Below are positions 61,875 through 64,000 of a stretch of 64,000 bases of DNA, one piece after another. The stretch is from positions 21,559,489 to 21,623,488 of the forward strand of contig NW_022098072.1 of the NCBI RefSeq assembly GCF_002288925.2, in the 5' to 3' direction. The position numbers and the translations under genes are program-made. The notes under the pieces were generated by a model that saw nothing but the letters and a program-made list of their open reading frames with translations, did no database searches and was not told the DNA's origin. Every line of letters begins with the position of its first letter. Positions within the stretch are counted from its first letter, which is position 1. This DNA comes from Delphinapterus leucas. Its lineage: Eukaryota; Chordata; Mammalia; Artiodactyla; Monodontidae.

Positions 61875-62399
61875 TTTGCTTATCTTACTGTGTTTGGGGT
61901 CTCCTTTTCACAGGCTGAAGGTTCGTAGTTCTTGTTGTTTTTGGTGTCTGTCCCCAGTGGCTAAGGTTGGTTCAGTGGGTTGTGTAGGCTTCCTGGTGGA
62001 GGGTACTAGTGCCTGTGTTCTGTTGGATGAGGCTGGATCTTGTCTTTCTGGTGGGCAGGTCCATGTCTGGTGGTGTGTTTTGGGGTGTCTGTAGACTTAT
62101 TATGATTTTAGGCAGCCTCTCTGCTAATAGGTGGGGTTGTGTTCCTGTCTTGCTAGTTGTTTGGCATAGGATGTCCAGCACTGTAGCTTGCTGGTCGTTG
62201 AGTGAAGCTGTGTGTTGGTGTTGAGATGGAGATCTCTGGGAGATTTTCGCCGTCTGATATTATGGGCAGCTGGGAGGCCTGTTGTGGACCAGTGTCCTGA
62301 AGTTGGCTCTCCCACCTCAGAGGCACAGCACTAACTCCTGGCTGCAGCACCAAGAGCCTTTCATCCACACGGCTCAGAAGAAAAGGGAGGAAAAAGTAG

Positions 62400-62495
62400 A
62401 AAGAAAAAATTAGTAGAAGTAGAAAGAAAGAAAGAAAGGAGGGAGGGAGGGAGCAAGGAAGGAAGGAGGGAAGGAAGGAAAGAAAGAACACAAAG
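62400..62495. repeat. GAAA/GGGA purine-rich simple repeat in L1 5' UTR
   Basis: AAGAAAGAAAGAAAGGAGGG and GGAAGGAAGG runs. Confidence 0.9.
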
Positions 62496-62990
62496 TAAAA
62501 TAAAATAAAGATAAAATATAATGAAGTTATTAAAATAAAAAAAATTATTAAGAGGAAAAAAAAACAAAAAAATGGATGGATAGAACCCCTGAACAAATGG
62601 TGGAATCAAAGCTATAAAAACAAAATCTCACACAGAAGCATACACATACACTCTCAGAAAAAGAGGAAAAGAGGAAAAAATCATAAATCTTGCTGTCAAA
62701 GTCCACCTCCTCAATTTGGGATGATTCGTTGTCTAAAGGAAGGAAGGAAAGAAAGAACAAAGATAAAGTAAAATAAAATAAGGTTATTAAAATAAAAAGT
62801 AATTATTAAGAAAAAGAACAGGACGGCTAGAACCCTCGGACAAATGGTGGAAGCAAAGCTGTACAGACAAAATCTCACACAGAAGCATACACATACACAC
62901 AAAAAAAGGAAAAGGGGAAAGAATGATAAATCTTGCTCTCAAAGTCCACCTCCTTAATTTGGGATGATTCGTTGTCTATTCATGTATTCC
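62470..62990 (-). repeat. Tandem duplication within the L1 5' UTR
   Basis: Two units about 245-270 bases long, starting near 62473 and 62742, share GGAAAGAAAGAAC, ACAAATGGTGGAA, AAATCTCACACAGAAGCATA and GGGATGATTCGTTGTCTA. Confidence 0.85.
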
Positions 62991-63014
62991 ACAGATACAG
63001 GTACATCAAGTTGA

Positions 63015-64000
63015 TTGTGGAGCTTTAATCTGCTACTTCTGTGGCTGCTGGGAGAGATTTCCCTTTCCTTTCTTTGTTCTCACAGCTCCCAGGGGCTCAG
63101 CTTTGGGTTTGGCCCCGCCTCTGCGTGTAGGTCGCAGGAGGGCGTCTGTTCTTTGCTCAGACAGGACGGGGTTAAAGGAGCCGCTGATTCGGAGGCTCTG
63201 GCTCACTCAGGCCGGGGGTAGGGAGGGGCACGGAGTGCGGGGCGAGCCTGCTGCGGCAGAGGCCGGAGTGACGTTGCGCCAGCCTGAGGCGCGCCGTGCG
63301 TTCTCCTGGGGGAGTTGACCCTGGATCCCAGGACCCTGGCAGTGGTGGGCTGCACAGGCTTCCCGGAAGGGGGGTGTGGATAGTGACCTGTGTTCGCACA
63401 CAGGCTTCTTGGTGGCGGCAGCAGCGGCCTTAGCGTCTCATGTCTGTCTCTGGGGTCCGCACCTTTAGCCGCGGCTCGCACCCGTCTCTGGAGCTCCTTT
63501 AAGCAGCGTTCTTAATCCCCTCTCCTCGTGCACCAGGAAATAAAGAGGGAAGAAAAAGTCTCTTGCCTCTTCGGTGGGTCCAGACTTTTCCCTGGACTCC
63601 CTCCCGGCTAGCCGTGGTGCACTAATCCCCTGAAGGCTGTGTTCACGCCGCCAACCCCAGTCCTCTCCCGGCGCTCCGACCGAAGCCCGAGCCTCAGCTC
63701 CCAGCCCCGCCCGCCCCGGCGAGTGAGCAGACAAGCCTCTCGGCTGGTGAGTGCCGGTCGGCCCTGATCCTCTGTGCTGGAATCTCTCCGCTTTGCCCTC
63801 CGCACCCCTGTTGCTGTGCTCTCCTCCGCGGCGCCGAAGCTCCCCCCCTCCGCCACCCGCAGTCTCCGCCCGCGAAGGGGCTTCCTAGTGTGTGGAAACT
63901 TTTCCTTCTTCACAGCTCCCTCCCGCTGGTGCAGGACCTGTCCCTATCCTTTTGTCTCTGTTTATTCTTTTTTCTTTTGCCCTACCCAGGTATGTGGGGG
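63015..64000 (-). promoter_or_regulatory. CpG-rich L1 5' UTR (likely former promoter)
   Basis: GC- and CpG-rich sequence typical of the 5' end of a mammalian L1, continuing past the window. It is antisense to FIG4. Confidence 0.55.

Larger units (their letters stand above)
45949..64000 (+). other. FIG4: FIG4 intron 1 (continues past window)
   Basis: The intron starts at the donor of exon 1. No second FIG4 exon was recognised before base 64000. The first 1.4 kb (to about 47340) holds no repeat I could name and may contain conserved regulatory sequence. The rest is mostly LINE sequence in reverse orientation. Confidence 0.8.
56728..64000 (-). mobile_element. Near full-length L1
   Basis: A reversed L1: 3' UTR 56728-57270, ORF2 57270-60923, ORF1 up to 61874, and a 5' UTR of at least 2.1 kb running off the window. 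It is inactive, since both ORFs are broken. It is the largest single element here and, with the copies at 1-3264 and 55893, the youngest. Confidence 0.92.

Noticed and set aside
61471..62094. 207-residue plus-strand frame
   Set aside because: It is the antisense shadow of L1 ORF1 and its 5' UTR.
46000..64000. FIG4 exon 2
   Set aside because: No plus-strand segment with an acceptor followed by the expected RYFLVG-type continuation was found.

Overview
This is a mammalian nuclear window, almost certainly from a cetacean. It has spliced exons with GT-AG sites, mammalian-type L1, L2, MIR, MER and LTR repeats, and about nine tRNA-derived CHR-type SINEs (head GGCTTCCCTGGTGGCGCAG), several with clean target-site duplications. 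That SINE family is typical of whales and their closest relatives. No bacterial, plasmid or CRISPR feature is present.

Two host genes lie head to head. AK9 (adenylate kinase 9) runs on the minus strand. Twelve coding exons, from the start codon at 37374 down to 6457, join in perfect phase into 467 codons plus one base, and the rest of the gene lies left of base 1. A non-coding first exon probably ends at the donor beside 44777. FIG4 (the SAC-domain PI(3,5)P2 5-phosphatase) runs on the plus strand. Only its first coding exon (45883-45948) is in the window, and everything to base 64000 is its intron 1. The CpG-rich block between 44.7 and 46.1 kb holds both promoters. The AK9 side carries two RFX-type X-boxes and a GC box; the FIG4 side carries YY1, GC-box, ETS and TATA-like sites.

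Layout: 1-3264, a 5'-inverted L1; 3.6-10.7 kb, old L1 pieces, MIRs and one CHR SINE around AK9 coding exon 12; 10.7-11.1 kb, exons 10 and 11 split by an 80-bp intron; 12.46-13.6 kb, a broken LRPAP1 retrocopy; 14.4-37.4 kb, exons 9 to 1 separated by repeat-filled introns; 38-44 kb, L1 fragments, a decayed endogenous retrovirus and three SINEs in AK9 intron 1; 44.7-46.1 kb, the divergent promoter region; 47.7-64 kb, a stack of nested L1s in FIG4 intron 1, all in reverse orientation and interrupted by two LTRs, a SINE and a retrocopied 3' UTR.

Nothing here looks like a wholly new biological system. The observations most worth following are the paired X-boxes at the AK9 promoter, the degenerate catalytic motifs of the first AK9 kinase domain, the twin-primed L1, the LRPAP1 retrocopy with an adjacent perfect hairpin, and the layered insertions in FIG4 intron 1. 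Gene identities rest on remembered protein families and exon phase; no database search was run.
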